Positions 45,637-55,281 are shown, numbered from the stretch's first letter. The stretch is 64,000 bases of DNA from Algihabitans sp965233705 (GCA_965233705.1 CBDDTF010000003.1:992001-1056000), one strand, 5' to 3'. The notes: generated by a model from the letters alone, not told the origin. Numbers and translations: made by a program.

Positions 45637-48045
45637 TCAGTGGGTCAGGACGGCATCCCGGTCGTCGCCCTCGTCGCGCTTGGGCAAACGCTCTTCGTCC
45701 TTTTCCTCCCACTCGATCGGCTCGGGCTTCTGGGTCAGCGCGACCTCGAGAATCTCGTCGACGCGGGTGCAGGGAATGATCTTGAGCTGGGCCTTCACGT
45801 TCTCCGGAATGTCGGCCAGATCCTTCTCGTTCTCCGCCGGGATCAGCACGGTCTTGATATTGCCGCGCAGGGCCGCCAGCAGCTTCTCCTTGAGGCCGCC
45901 GATCGGCAGCACCCGGCCGCGCAGGGTGATCTCGCCGGTCATCGCCACGTCGGAGCGGACCGGAATGCCGGAGAGCACCGAGACGATGGCGGTGACCATG
46001 GCCACGCCGGCCGAGGGGCCGTCCTTCGGGGTGGCGCCCTCGGGCACGTGGACATGGATGTCCTTGCGCTCGAACACCGTCGGCTTGACGCCGTAGGCCG
46101 TGGCCCGGCTCTTCACGAAGGACTCGGCCGCCTGGATCGACTCCTTCATCACGTCGCCCAGGGTGCCGGTGGTGACCACCCGGCCCTTGCCGCGCACGGT
46201 CACCGCCTCGATCGACAGCAGCTCGCCGCCGACCTCGGTCCAGGCCAGGCCGGTGGCGACACCCACCGCGTCCTCGGTCTCGGCCTCGCCGAAGCGGTAG
46301 CGCCGGACGCCGGCATACTTGTCCAGGTTCTCGGGCGTCACCTCGACCTTGTCGACCTCGGCCTCCATGGCGATCTCCTTGACCGCCTTGCGGAGCAGCC
46401 CGGTCAGCTCCCGCTCCAGATTCCGCACCCCGGCCTCGCGGGTGTAGTAGCGGATCAGGTCGCGGATGGCCTCGTCGGTGATCGCCCACTCGCCCTTCTT
46501 CAGGCCGTGGCTCTCGACCGCCTTGGGCAGCAGGTGGCGCTTGGCGATCTCGACCTTCTCATCCTCGGTGTAGCCGGGGATGCGGATCACCTCCATGCGG
46601 TCGAGCAGCGGCTGCGGCATGCGCAGCGTGTTCGCGGTGGTGACGAACATCACGTCCGACAGGTCGTAGTCGACCTCCAGGTAGTGGTCCTGGAAGGTGG
46701 AGTTCTGCTCCGGGTCCAGCACTTCGAGCAGCGCCGAGGAGGGATCGCCGCGCCAGTCGGCGCCCAGTTTGTCGATCTCGTCGAGCAGGAACAGGGGGTT
46801 GGAGGTCTTGGCCTTCTTCATCCCCTGGATCACCTTGCCCGGCATCGAGCCGATGTAGGTGCGCCGGTGGCCGCGGATCTCCGCCTCGTCGCGCACGCCG
46901 CCGAGCGACATGCGCACGAAGTTGCGGCCGGTCGACTTGGCGATCGACTTGCCCAGGGAGGTCTTGCCGACACCCGGCGGTCCGACCAGGCAGAGGATCG
47001 GGCCCTTGACCTTGCGCATGCGCTGCTGCACGGCGAGGTACTCGACGATGCGGTCCTTCACCTTCTCGAGGCCGTAGTGGTCCTTGTCGAGAATCTCCTG
47101 GGCGAGGTGCAGGTCCTTCTTGACCTTGCTGCGCTTCTTCCAGGGGATCGCGACCATCCAGTCGAGGTAGTTGCGCACCACCGTCGCCTCGGCCGACATC
47201 GGGCTCATCGAGCGCAGCTTCTTGACCTCGGCCAGCGCCTTGTCGCGCGCCTCCTTGGACAGCTTGGTCTTGCGGATCTTCTCCTCGAGCTCGGCGACCT
47301 CGTCCTTGCCGTCCTCGCTCTCGCCCAGCTCCTTCTGGATCGCCTTGAGCTGCTCGTTCAGATAGTACTCGCGCTGGGTCTTCTCCATCTGCCGCTTCAC
47401 GCGGTTGCGGATGCGCTTTTCCACCTGCAGCACGCCGATCTCCGACTCCATGAAGCCGTAGACCTTCTCCAGCCGCTCGGCGACGGTGCCGGCCTCCAGC
47501 AGCTCCTGCTTCTCGGGGATCTTGAGCGTCAGGTGGCTGGCGATGGTGTCGGCCAGCTTGCTCGGCTCGTCGATCTGATTGATCGAGACCAGGACCTCGG
47601 GCGGGATCTTCTTGTTGAGCTTGATGTACTGCTCGAACTGGGAGACCACGGTGCGGCCCAGCGCATCGAGCTCGCGCTCGTCGCCGCGGTCGTCCTCCAG
47701 GATCTCGGCGTAGGCCTGGAAGAACTCCTCGTTTTCGGCGAAGCGGGCGATGCGCGCGCGCTGACCGCCTTCGACCAGCACCTTGACGGTGCCGTCGGGC
47801 AGCTTGAGGAGCTGCAGCACGGTGCCCACCGTGCCGACCTGGTAGATGTCGGAGGGACTGGGGTCGTCCTGCGCCGCGTTCTTCTGCGTGACGAGCAGGA
47901 TCTGCTTGTCGTCCTTCATCACGTCTTCGAGCGCCTTGACCGACTTCTCGCGCCCGACGAACAGCGGGACGATCATGTGCGGGAAGACGACAATGTCGCG
48001 CAGCGGCAGAACGGGGTAGAGGTTGCCTTGGGCAAGCTCGAGCAT
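45637..48045 (-). CDS. lon: ATP-dependent protease Lon
   Basis: Cytoplasmic AAA+ serine protease for damaged and regulatory proteins. The 802-residue product has the N-terminal LON domain (LYPVLPLRDIVVFPHMIVPL), Walker A VGPPGVGKTSLG, Walker B region PLFLLDEIDK, and a protease domain with catalytic Ser678 in KDGPSAGVAMV and Lys721 in GGLKEKLLAALRG. The start MLELAQGNLYP is chosen over a longer in-frame version lying in the leader. The C-terminus has a charged tail. Confidence 0.98.
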   Translation of the reverse strand: MLELAQGNLYPVLPLRDIVVFPHMIVPLFVGREKSVKALEDVMKDDKQILLVTQKNAAQDDPSPSDIYQVGTVGTVLQLLKLPDGTVKVLVEGGQRARIARFAENEEFFQAYAEILEDDRGDERELDALGRTVVSQFEQYIKLNKKIPPEVLVSINQIDEPSKLADTIASHLTLKIPEKQELLEAGTVAERLEKVYGFMESEIGVLQVEKRIRNRVKRQMEKTQREYYLNEQLKAIQKELGESEDGKDEVAELEEKIRKTKLSKEARDKALAEVKKLRSMSPMSAEATVVRNYLDWMVAIPWKKRSKVKKDLHLAQEILDKDHYGLEKVKDRIVEYLAVQQRMRKVKGPILCLVGPPGVGKTSLGKSIAKSTGRNFVRMSLGGVRDEAEIRGHRRTYIGSMPGKVIQGMKKAKTSNPLFLLDEIDKLGADWRGDPSSALLEVLDPEQNSTFQDHYLEVDYDLSDVMFVTTANTLRMPQPLLDRMEVIRIPGYTEDEKVEIAKRHLLPKAVESHGLKKGEWAITDEAIRDLIRYYTREAGVRNLERELTGLLRKAVKEIAMEAEVDKVEVTPENLDKYAGVRRYRFGEAETEDAVGVATGLAWTEVGGELLSIEAVTVRGKGRVVTTGTLGDVMKESIQAAESFVKSRATAYGVKPTVFERKDIHVHVPEGATPKDGPSAGVAMVTAIVSVLSGIPVRSDVAMTGEITLRGRVLPIGGLKEKLLAALRGNIKTVLIPAENEKDLADIPENVKAQLKIIPCTRVDEILEVALTQKPEPIEWEEKDEERLPKRDEGDDRDAVLTH

Positions 48046-48149
48046 GTGACCTCGCGAGTGTTGCGGACGGCCCCTTTTGCTGGGCACCGTCGGGTTACGG
48101 CCGCATCCCAGGATCGCAGCGGCGATGACGGCCGGTCGGTTCAATCGTT

Positions 48150-48179
48150 AAAGTGACCGCCAGGCGGCGCCGTTTCAAG
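48150..48179 (-). promoter_or_regulatory. Possible heat-shock-type promoter of lon
   Basis: On the minus strand, CTTGAAA (48179-48173), a good match to the RpoH -35 box, with CACTTT 17 bases downstream as a poor -10. The leader to lon would be about 100 bases. Weak prediction. Confidence 0.3.
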
Positions 48180-48294
48180 GCCACAGGCGCGCCATCGTCC
48201 GGAGAGAAGGCCCAACTTATGGTGCCTCGGGCGCCTTCAGGCGCTAGACCTGGGAGTCGCCTCACGCAGCGCCCGGTGGCCGGAGGCCGCGCCC

Positions 48295-49563
48295 TCAGGC
48301 GCTGGTGCCGCTCGCGTCCTCGCGGCGGTCGGCGTAGATCTGCAGCGGCTTGGCCCGTCCTTCGACCACGTCGCGGTTGATCACCACTTCCTCGACCCCG
48401 TCGTAGCCGGGCAGGTCGAACATGGAGTCGAGCAGAATGCCTTCCATGATCGAGCGCAGGCCGCGCGCGCCGGTCTTGCGCGCGATCGCCTTGTCGGCCA
48501 CGGCGCGCAGGGCGTCCTCGGTGAACTTGAGATGGACGTTCTCCATCTCGAACAGCCGCTCGTACTGCTTGACCAGCGCGTTCTTCGGCGAGGTCAGGAT
48601 CTCGACCAGGGCGTCGTTGTCCAGGTCCTCCAGGGTCGCCACCACCGGCAGACGGCCGACGAACTCGGGGATCAGGCCGAACTTCAGCAGGTCCTCGGGC
48701 TCGACTTCGCGCAGGATGGCGCCGGTCGAGCGCTCGTCCGGGCCGCGCACGTCGGCGCCGAAGCCGACCGCCGAGCCCTTGCCGCGCTGGGCGATGATCT
48801 TGTCCAGTCCGGCGAAGGCGCCGCCGCAGATGAACAGGATGTTGGTCGTGTCGACCTGCAGGAACTCCTGCTGCGGGTGCTTGCGCCCGCCCTGGGGCGG
48901 CACCGAGGCGACGGTGCCCTCCATGATCTTCAGCAGCGCCTGCTGCACGCCCTCGCCCGAGACGTCGCGGGTGATCGAGGGGTTGTCGGACTTGCGGCTG
49001 ATCTTGTCGACCTCGTCGATGTAGACGATGCCGCGCTGCGCCCGCTCGACGTTGTAGTCGGCCGCCTGCAGCAGCTTGAGGATGATGTTCTCGACATCCT
49101 CGCCGACGTAGCCGGCCTCGGTCAGCGTGGTCGCATCCGCCATGGTGAAGGGCACGTCGAGGATGCGGGCCAGCGTCTGCGCCAGCAGCGTCTTGCCGCA
49201 ACCGGTCGGGCCGACCAGCAGGATGTTCGACTTGGCCAGCTCGACGTCGTTGCTCTTCGAGCCGTGGCCCAGCCGCTTGTAGTGATTGTGAACCGCCACG
49301 GAGAGCACGCGCTTGGCGTGCTGCTGGCCGATGACGTAGTCGTCGAGCACGTTGCAGATGTCGCTCGGACTCGGCACGCCCTCGCGCGACTTCACCAGCG
49401 TCGTCTTATGCTCCTCACGGATGATGTCCATGCAGAGTTCGACGCATTCGTCGCAGATGAACACCGTGGGCCCGGCAATGAGCTTGCGCACCTCATGCTG
49501 GCTCTTGCCGCAGAAGGAGCAGTACAGGGTGTTCTTGGAATCGGAGCCGCTCGACTTACTCAT
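48295..49563 (-). CDS. clpX: ATP-dependent Clp protease ATP-binding subunit ClpX
   Basis: AAA+ unfoldase that feeds ClpP. The 422-residue product has the N-terminal zinc-binding domain (YCSFCGKSQHEV and FICDECVELC, four Cys), Walker A LVGPTGCGKTLLAQTLA, Walker B VYIDEVDKI and the ClpP-docking loop IGF-like region near LLKFGLIPEFVGRLP. Normal length. It follows clpP after about 286 bases and precedes lon, the conserved tig-clpP-clpX-lon order. Confidence 0.98.
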   Translation of the reverse strand: MSKSSGSDSKNTLYCSFCGKSQHEVRKLIAGPTVFICDECVELCMDIIREEHKTTLVKSREGVPSPSDICNVLDDYVIGQQHAKRVLSVAVHNHYKRLGHGSKSNDVELAKSNILLVGPTGCGKTLLAQTLARILDVPFTMADATTLTEAGYVGEDVENIILKLLQAADYNVERAQRGIVYIDEVDKISRKSDNPSITRDVSGEGVQQALLKIMEGTVASVPPQGGRKHPQQEFLQVDTTNILFICGGAFAGLDKIIAQRGKGSAVGFGADVRGPDERSTGAILREVEPEDLLKFGLIPEFVGRLPVVATLEDLDNDALVEILTSPKNALVKQYERLFEMENVHLKFTEDALRAVADKAIARKTGARGLRSIMEGILLDSMFDLPGYDGVEEVVINRDVVEGRAKPLQIYADRREDASGTSA

Positions 49564-49849
49564 GGTGCTCGCTTACGCGTCCTTGGTTCCGCGTCGGTCA
49601 TGTTAGACAGACGCGCCGTGGGGGCACAACGTCAAACTGCCGTCCTGGCGACAAGACTGTGACAGCCTGGAACGACGCTTGTCGGAACAACGTGGGTCGC
49701 AAAGTGCGGCCAGCCAAGGGTGTCTCTGACACGTCGCTGCCCAGTCTGGCCGCCCCGCCTTGCCCAAGGGTTAATCCGCGCCCGCCGCATGCGGTGCCAG
49801 CCGGTCTTCCAGCCGGTCCTCGCCCCCCAGCCGCGTCGGCTTGTCGGCC

Positions 49850-50527
49850 TCAGGTCTCGGCCCCCTCGCCGCGCCCGTCGCCGTCGCCCTTCGGCATATC
49901 GTCCAGAGGGGTCGGGCGCTTGTTGACCACGTCGTCGATCAGGCCGAACTCCTTGGCTTCCTGGGGAGTCATGAAGCGGTCGCGCTCCATGGCGTCCTCG
50001 ATCACCTTCAGGTCCTGCCCGGTGTGGTGCATGTAGATCTCGTTCAGGCGCTGGCGCGTGGCGAGGATCTCGCGGGCATGGATCTCGATGTCGGTCGCCT
50101 GCCCCTGGAAGCCGCCGGAGGGCTGGTGGACCATCACCTTGGAGTTGGGCAGCGCGAAGCGCTTGCCGGCCGCGCCGGCACAGAGCAGCAGCGAGCCGGC
50201 CGAGGCCGCCTGGCCGATGCACACGGTCGAGACGTCGGGCCGGATGTACTGCATGGTGTCGTACATCGCCAGGCCCGAGGTCACCACGCCGCCGGGCGAG
50301 TTGATGTAGATCGCCACGTCCTTCGTCGGATTCTCGGACTCGAGATGCAGCAACTGGGCGCAGACCAGGCTGGCCACGGCGTCGTGCACCGGCCCGGTGA
50401 TGAAGATGATCCGCTCCTTAAGCAGGCGCGAGTAGATGTCGTAGGCGCGCTCGCCGCGGTTGGTCTGCTCGACCACCATCGGCACGAGGGTGTTCATGTA
50501 GAGATCGTGAGGATCGCGTTCGCCCAT
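49850..50527 (-). CDS. clpP: ATP-dependent Clp protease proteolytic subunit
   Basis: Serine peptidase chamber of ClpXP. The 225-residue product has the catalytic triad in place: Ser109 in GQAASAGSLLL, His134 in VMVHQPSGGFQG, Asp183 in ERDRFMTPQEA. The last 20 or so residues (PTPLDDMPKGDGDGRGEGAE) are a disordered acidic/Gly extension beyond the E. coli protein. Confidence 0.98.
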   Translation of the reverse strand: MGERDPHDLYMNTLVPMVVEQTNRGERAYDIYSRLLKERIIFITGPVHDAVASLVCAQLLHLESENPTKDVAIYINSPGGVVTSGLAMYDTMQYIRPDVSTVCIGQAASAGSLLLCAGAAGKRFALPNSKVMVHQPSGGFQGQATDIEIHAREILATRQRLNEIYMHHTGQDLKVIEDAMERDRFMTPQEAKEFGLIDDVVNKRPTPLDDMPKGDGDGRGEGAET

Positions 50528-50673
50528 GGTCGCTCCTGCTTCGCCCGGCGCGGCCGCGGGCCGCTGGGGCGCCTGATGTCATCGCGTCGGGAGGGGCAGC
50601 GCGCCGAAGGATCGCCGCCCTGCCCCGAGGTCGGAACCGGCGATATAGGCCGGCCCACCCCAGCGCTCAAGCC

Positions 50674-50712
50674 GCCGGGGGCGGGGCACCCCGTCGATGC
50701 CCCGCCCCCGGC
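50674..50712 (-). terminator. Strong hairpin after tig
   Basis: 15-bp perfect GC-only-but-one stem (50674-50688 with 50698-50712) and a 9-base loop, beginning 8 bases after the tig stop. No T-run follows on the minus strand, so it is either a pause or processing element, or a terminator that needs Rho. Confidence 0.5.
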
Positions 50713-50720
50713 TTGCGATC

Positions 50721-52286
50721 TCAGCTCTCGGCCTCGCCTTCGGCCGTGTCGGCTGCCTTGTCCTTGGTCTTCGCCGCGGCCGCCTTCTTCTTGGGCGCGG
50801 CCTTCTTCTTCGGCTTCTCGGCCGCGTCCTCGGCCTTCTCCTCGGCCTCGGCCTCGGCCGCCTTGGCCTTGCTGGCCGGGGCTTTCTTCGGCGCGGCCTT
50901 CTTCTTGGGCGCCGCCTTCTTCTTCGGCTTGTCCGCGCCGGCATCGCCGCCACCGCCGTCCGCCTCGGCTTCCAACTCGGCCTTCAGCTCCTCGGGGCTG
51001 AGGCTGCGGGTCTCGACCTTGGCGAGGTCGAGGATGAAGTCGACGACCTTGTCCTCGAACAGCGGCGCGCGCAGGTTGGCCAGCGCCTGCGGGTTGTTCT
51101 GGAAGAACTCGATGACCTGGCGCTCCTGGCCGGGATGGCGCTGGGCCTCCTGGATCAGGGCGCGGTTGAGGTCGTCCTGGCTGACGTCGATCTCGTTGCG
51201 CCGGCCGACCTCGCTCAGCAGCAGCCCCAGGCGCACCCGGCGCTCGGCGATCTTGCGGTACTCCTGCTTGAGGGTCTCCTCGTCCTTGCCGGCGTCGTCG
51301 GGGTCCTCACGGCCCTGCTCGCGGTCCTGCTCGACCTGCTTCCAGATCTGCTCGAACTCCAGATCGACCATGCCCGCCGGCACCTCGAAGTCGTGCCCCT
51401 CGGCCAGCTTGTCGAGCAGCTCGCGCTTGACCCGGCTGCGGGTCAGCTCCTTGTACTGCTCGCCCAGGCTGTCGCGGATCTTGGTCTTGAGATCCTCCAG
51501 GTCCTCGGCGCCATAGGCCTTGGCCATCTCGTCGTCGATGGCGATCGGCACGGCGGCCAGGATGTCCTTGACCTTGACCTCGAACTTGGCCTCGCGGCCG
51601 GACAGCTCGGCGTTGCCGTAGTCCTCGGGGAAGGTCACGGTGACCGTGGTCTCGTCGCCCTTGTTGAGGCCGACGAGCTGCTCCTCGAAGCCGGCGATGA
51701 AGGAGTTGGAGCCCAGCTCCAGGTGATGGTCCTCGCCTTCCATGCCGGGCTTGGCCTCGCCGTCGACCGAGCCCTTGAAGTCGATCACCACGATGTCGCC
51801 GGACTGCGAGGGGCGCTCCTCGGCCAGCGGCTCGCTCTTCTTCTGCTGGCCGGCCAGGCGCTCGAGGGTCTCCTCCACCTCCTGGTCGGGCACCGCCACC
51901 TCGATCTTCTCCAGCTCCAGGCCGGAGAAGTCCATCGGCTCGAACTCGGGCATCACCTCGACCTCGATCTTGTACTCGAGGTCCTCGCCCTGCTCATACT
52001 TGGTCACCTCGACCTTGGGCTGCAGCGCGGGCGTGATGTCGCGCTCGGCCAGGGCCTGCTGGCTGGAGTCCTGCAGCGCCTTTTCCAGCACCTCGCCGAG
52101 CACGGCCTGGCCGTAGCGCTTCTTCATCAGGGACGCCGGCACCTTGCCCGGCCGAAAGCCGGGGATGCGCGCGGTCTTCGCCAGCTCCGCCAGGCGATCG
52201 TCGACCTTTGCGTCGATGTCCTGGGCGCTGAGCGTGATGGTGAACTCGCGCTTCAGCCCCTCGCTGTTCGTCTCGGTAACCTGCAT
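50721..52286 (-). CDS. tig: Trigger factor with long Lys/Ala-rich C-terminal tail
   Basis: Ribosome-bound chaperone and peptidyl-prolyl isomerase. The N-terminal ribosome-binding signature is IPGFRPGKVPASLMKKRYG, followed by the FKBP-type domain (about residues 155-245; SGDIVVIDFKG, FPEDYGNAELSGREAKFEV) and the helical C-domain. At 521 residues it is about 80 longer than typical. The extra tail (442-521) starts with a Gly run and then has two blocks of KPKKKAAPKKKAA separated by an acidic Ala/Glu stretch. tRNA-Leu lies just upstream. Confidence 0.96.
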   Translation of the reverse strand: MQVTETNSEGLKREFTITLSAQDIDAKVDDRLAELAKTARIPGFRPGKVPASLMKKRYGQAVLGEVLEKALQDSSQQALAERDITPALQPKVEVTKYEQGEDLEYKIEVEVMPEFEPMDFSGLELEKIEVAVPDQEVEETLERLAGQQKKSEPLAEERPSQSGDIVVIDFKGSVDGEAKPGMEGEDHHLELGSNSFIAGFEEQLVGLNKGDETTVTVTFPEDYGNAELSGREAKFEVKVKDILAAVPIAIDDEMAKAYGAEDLEDLKTKIRDSLGEQYKELTRSRVKRELLDKLAEGHDFEVPAGMVDLEFEQIWKQVEQDREQGREDPDDAGKDEETLKQEYRKIAERRVRLGLLLSEVGRRNEIDVSQDDLNRALIQEAQRHPGQERQVIEFFQNNPQALANLRAPLFEDKVVDFILDLAKVETRSLSPEELKAELEAEADGGGGDAGADKPKKKAAPKKKAAPKKAPASKAKAAEAEAEEKAEDAAEKPKKKAAPKKKAAAAKTKDKAADTAEGEAES

Positions 52287-52443
52287 CTGCTTCTTCGGCC
52301 TTCTCGTCTGGCGAATTCGGTTGTCTGTCTCGTGTCGTGTCGCTCGGGCGCGCGGACCTCGCCCCCGGCTGCGCCGGGCTGCTTAGCGCCGGGGCTCGTT
52401 GTCCTGCAAGCCCCGCCCCGCGACGACCGCGCTGCGGCGGCGC

Positions 52444-52528
52444 TGGTGCGGGCGGAGAGACTTGAACTCCCACGGCCGAAGCCACCAGGACCTAAACCTG
52501 GCGCGTCTACCAATTCCGCCACGCCCGC
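52444..52528 (-). tRNA. tRNA-Leu (anticodon TAG)
   Basis: 85 bases with encoded CCA and the long variable arm of class II tRNAs (GTGGCTTCGGCCGT region). Acceptor GCGGGCG pairs with CGCCCGC; anticodon loop TTTAGGT within stem CCAGG/CCTGG. Upstream of tig, as in many alphaproteobacteria. Confidence 0.97.
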
Positions 52529-52612
52529 CCTGCGCCGCCAGCGGCCTCGCGGCCGCTGCTGCGAATCGTCCCGAAAGCTAGTCTCGCACCCCGCCTGTTG
52601 GAAGGGCGCGGA

Positions 52613-52642
52613 CCTATAGCACGCGCCCTTTCCGCGGGACAA
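52613..52642 (-). promoter_or_regulatory. Predicted promoter of tRNA-Leu (and possibly tig)
   Basis: On the minus strand: -35 TTGTCC (52642-52637), 18-base spacer, -10 TATAGG (52618-52613). Transcription would start about 78 bases before the mature tRNA. Confidence 0.5.
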
Positions 52643-52662
52643 GCAAGGCCGCGGCGGCCGCC

Positions 52663-55161
52663 TCAACGATAGCGCGCGACCAGGCCGGCGGCGCAGGCGT
52701 CGAGAATCGCCTCGGCGTCGATGCGATACTTGGCGTAGAGGTCCGGCAGGTCGCCCGACTGCCCGAAGTGTTCGACGCCGAGCGCCTGCACCCGCTGGCC
52801 GCGCACCGAGCCGAGCCAGCCCAGGGTCGCCGGATGACCGTCGAGCACGGTGACCAGCGCCGCGTCGGGCGCCAGCGGCCGCAGCAGCTCCTCGACATGG
52901 CTGGAGGCCCGCGCGATACCCTGCTGGCGCCCCTGCTCGGCCGCCGACCACTCGGCGTTCAGCCGGTCGGCGGAGGTCACGGCCAGCAGCCCGGCGCCGG
53001 GCACCTCCTTCACCACCTCAGACCAGGCGGCCAGGGCCTCCGGCGCGATCGCGCCGCTGTAGGCGATCGCCAGTTCGGCGCCCTCGGCCGGCGGCTTCAG
53101 CCAGTAGCCGCCGGTCACCACGTCGCGCGCCAGCTCGGGCGTCATCGCCCGTTCCGGCTGGGCCAGGCTGCGGGTCGACAGGCGCAGGTAGACCGAGCCG
53201 CCGTTGGCGTCGCGCAGCCAGTCGGTGCCCGGCATGGCGTCCTGCCCCGGATGCTCGGCGTCGCGCTGCAGATAGTCGAAGGCCCACTGCAGGATCGCCG
53301 CCAGCTCGTCGGCATAGGCCGGCTCGAAGCTGGCCAGGCCGTCCTGGGCCATGCCGATCAGCGGCGTGCCGACCGACTGGTGGGCGCCGCCCTCCGGCGC
53401 CAGCGAAATGCCGGCCGGCGTGCCGACGACGATGAAGCGGGCGTCCTGGTAGCAGGCATAGTTGAGCGCATCCAGGCCGCGCGCGACGAAGGGATCGTAG
53501 AGCGTGCCGACCGGCAGCAGCCGCACCCCGAACAGCGAGTGGCTGAGGCCCAGCGCCGCCAGCGCCAGGAAGAGGTTGTTCTCGGCGATCCCCAGCTCGA
53601 GGTGCTGGCCCTGGGGCGACATGCCCCAGCGCTGGGCGGAGACCACCTTCTCCGCCTTGAAGACATCCGCGCGCGCATGCCGGTCGAAGATGCCGCGCCG
53701 GTTGACCCAGCCGCCGAGGTTGGTGGAGACGGTCACGTCCGGCGAGGTGGTGACCAGCCGCGCCGCCAGGGCGTCGTCGGCGCGGGCCAGCTCGGCCAGG
53801 ATCCGCCCGAACCCTTCCTGGGTCGACAGCCGCTCGCCGGTCACCGGCGGCAGGCGCGGCACCTCGACCTGCGGCGCGGTGTGGCGCCGGCGCCCCTCGG
53901 CGTTGAAGGGCACCCGCGCGAGGAAGGCCTGCAGCCGTTCCGCCGGCACCTCCAGCCCCGCGAAGCGGTCCCACTCCTGCCCCGCCGGAATGCCGTTGGC
54001 GGCCTGGAACTGGGCCATCTGCTCGGGGTTCATCAGCCCGGCGTGATTGTCCTTGTGGCCCGCGAAGGGCAGCCCGCGGCCCTTGATGGTGTAGGCCAGG
54101 AAGCAGGTCGGCCGGTCGTCGCCGGCGGCCGTCTCGGCCTCGACCGTGCGAAAGGCCTCCAGCACAGCTTCCATGTCGTGGCCGCCGAGGTTGGTCATCA
54201 GCGCGTGCAGGGCGTCGTCGTCATGGGCCTCGAGCAGTGCGCGCAGCCCCGGCTCGTCGCCCAGGTCGCGCAGCAGGTGCTCGCGCCAGGCCGCCCCGCC
54301 CTTGTAGACCAGCGCCGAGTAGAGCGAGTTGGGGCAGTCGTCGATCCACTGCCGCAGCGCCGCGCCGCCGGGCCGGGTGAAGGCCGCCTCCAGGCGCTTG
54401 CCGTACTTCACCGTGACGACGCGCCAGCCCATGGTGTCGAACAGCTTGTCGATCTGGCCGAACAGCCGGTCGGTCACCACCGAGTCCAGGCTCTGCCGGT
54501 TGTAGTCGACGATCCACCAGACGTTGCGCACGTCGTGCTTCCAGCCCTCCAGCAGGGCCTCGTAGACGTTGCCCTCGTCCAGCTCGGCGTCGCCCACCAG
54601 GGCCACCATGCGGCCCGGCCGGCGCCCCTCGGGCAGCAGCCCCTTCAGCGCCACGTAGTCCTGCGCCAGGCTGGCGAAGGAGGTCATCGCCACGCCCAGC
54701 CCGACCGAGCCGGTCGAGAAGTCGACGTCGTCGCTGTCCTTGGTGCGCGAGGGATAGGACTGGGCCCCGCCGTAGCCGCGGAAGCGCTTGAGCTTGTCCA
54801 CCTCCTGATTGCCCAGCAGGTACTGGATGGCGTGGAACACCGGGCTGGCATGCGGCTTGACGGCCACCCGGTCCTCCGGCCGCAGCACCTCGAAGTAGAG
54901 CGCGGTCATCAGGGTCGTCAGCGAGGCGCAGGAGGCCTGGTGCCCGCCCACCTTCAGGCCGTCGCGCGACTCCCGCAGGTGGTTGGCGTGGTGGATCGTC
55001 CAGCTCGCCAGCCAGAGCAGCTTGCGCTCCAGCGCGCCGAGCAGCGCCAGGGTGTCGCGGTCGACCACCGCGCCGTCGACCGTGCCGCCGTCGGCGCGGC
55101 TGGCGGCCGGCGCTGCGGCGAACTGCGGTGCGGCGAACTGCGGTGCGGCGGGCGGCGTCAT
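52663..55161 (-). CDS. Homodimeric 2-oxo acid dehydrogenase E1 (AceE/MdeB-like, transketolase fold)
   Basis: Thiamine-diphosphate enzyme of 832 residues, related to the pyruvate dehydrogenase E1 of E. coli and to MdeB-type alpha-ketobutyrate dehydrogenases. The N-half has WLASWTIHHANHLRESRDG, KVGGHQASCASLTTLMTALYF and the TDP motif GDAELDEGNVYEALLEGW ending in DYN. The pyrimidine-domain region has LELGIAENNLFLALAALGLS and TPAGISLAPEGGAHQS. No lipoyl domain, and no E2 or E3 gene is adjacent. ATG at 55161 is preferred: GGAG lies 9 bases upstream, whereas a GTG two codons earlier is too close. It is divergent from a LysR regulator. The true substrate cannot be read from sequence. Confidence 0.85.
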   Translation of the reverse strand: MTPPAAPQFAAPQFAAAPAASRADGGTVDGAVVDRDTLALLGALERKLLWLASWTIHHANHLRESRDGLKVGGHQASCASLTTLMTALYFEVLRPEDRVAVKPHASPVFHAIQYLLGNQEVDKLKRFRGYGGAQSYPSRTKDSDDVDFSTGSVGLGVAMTSFASLAQDYVALKGLLPEGRRPGRMVALVGDAELDEGNVYEALLEGWKHDVRNVWWIVDYNRQSLDSVVTDRLFGQIDKLFDTMGWRVVTVKYGKRLEAAFTRPGGAALRQWIDDCPNSLYSALVYKGGAAWREHLLRDLGDEPGLRALLEAHDDDALHALMTNLGGHDMEAVLEAFRTVEAETAAGDDRPTCFLAYTIKGRGLPFAGHKDNHAGLMNPEQMAQFQAANGIPAGQEWDRFAGLEVPAERLQAFLARVPFNAEGRRRHTAPQVEVPRLPPVTGERLSTQEGFGRILAELARADDALAARLVTTSPDVTVSTNLGGWVNRRGIFDRHARADVFKAEKVVSAQRWGMSPQGQHLELGIAENNLFLALAALGLSHSLFGVRLLPVGTLYDPFVARGLDALNYACYQDARFIVVGTPAGISLAPEGGAHQSVGTPLIGMAQDGLASFEPAYADELAAILQWAFDYLQRDAEHPGQDAMPGTDWLRDANGGSVYLRLSTRSLAQPERAMTPELARDVVTGGYWLKPPAEGAELAIAYSGAIAPEALAAWSEVVKEVPGAGLLAVTSADRLNAEWSAAEQGRQQGIARASSHVEELLRPLAPDAALVTVLDGHPATLGWLGSVRGQRVQALGVEHFGQSGDLPDLYAKYRIDAEAILDACAAGLVARYR
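55114..55150 (-). repeat. In-frame 15-bp tandem repeat at the N-terminus of the E1 gene
   Basis: Unit of 15 bases at 55114-55128 and 55129-55143, plus a 7-base partial copy. It encodes a QFAAP-type five-residue repeat in the non-conserved N-terminal lead. Confidence 0.85.
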
Positions 55162-55199
55162 GGGCACGCTCTCCAGATATGGGTAAACCGTCGCTCGCG

Positions 55200-55228
55200 G
55201 TTATAGCCGGGCGGCGGGCGCGCTCCAA
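55200..55228 (-). promoter_or_regulatory. Predicted promoter of the E1 gene
   Basis: On the minus strand: -35 TTGGAG (55228-55223), 17-base spacer, -10 TATAAC (55205-55200), a strong match. Start near 55193, about 32 bases before the ATG. Confidence 0.6.
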
Positions 55229-55281
55229 GTGTCGCGGCCTCGGGCGCCGCCCCGGCTTGCGCCTGGAGCATTGACACACCA

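Noticed and set aside
45427..48156. Open frame of 909 codons on the plus strand opposite lon
   Set aside because: Same artefact of high GC third positions; composition is Leu/Asp/His/Val-biased and no family motif is visible.
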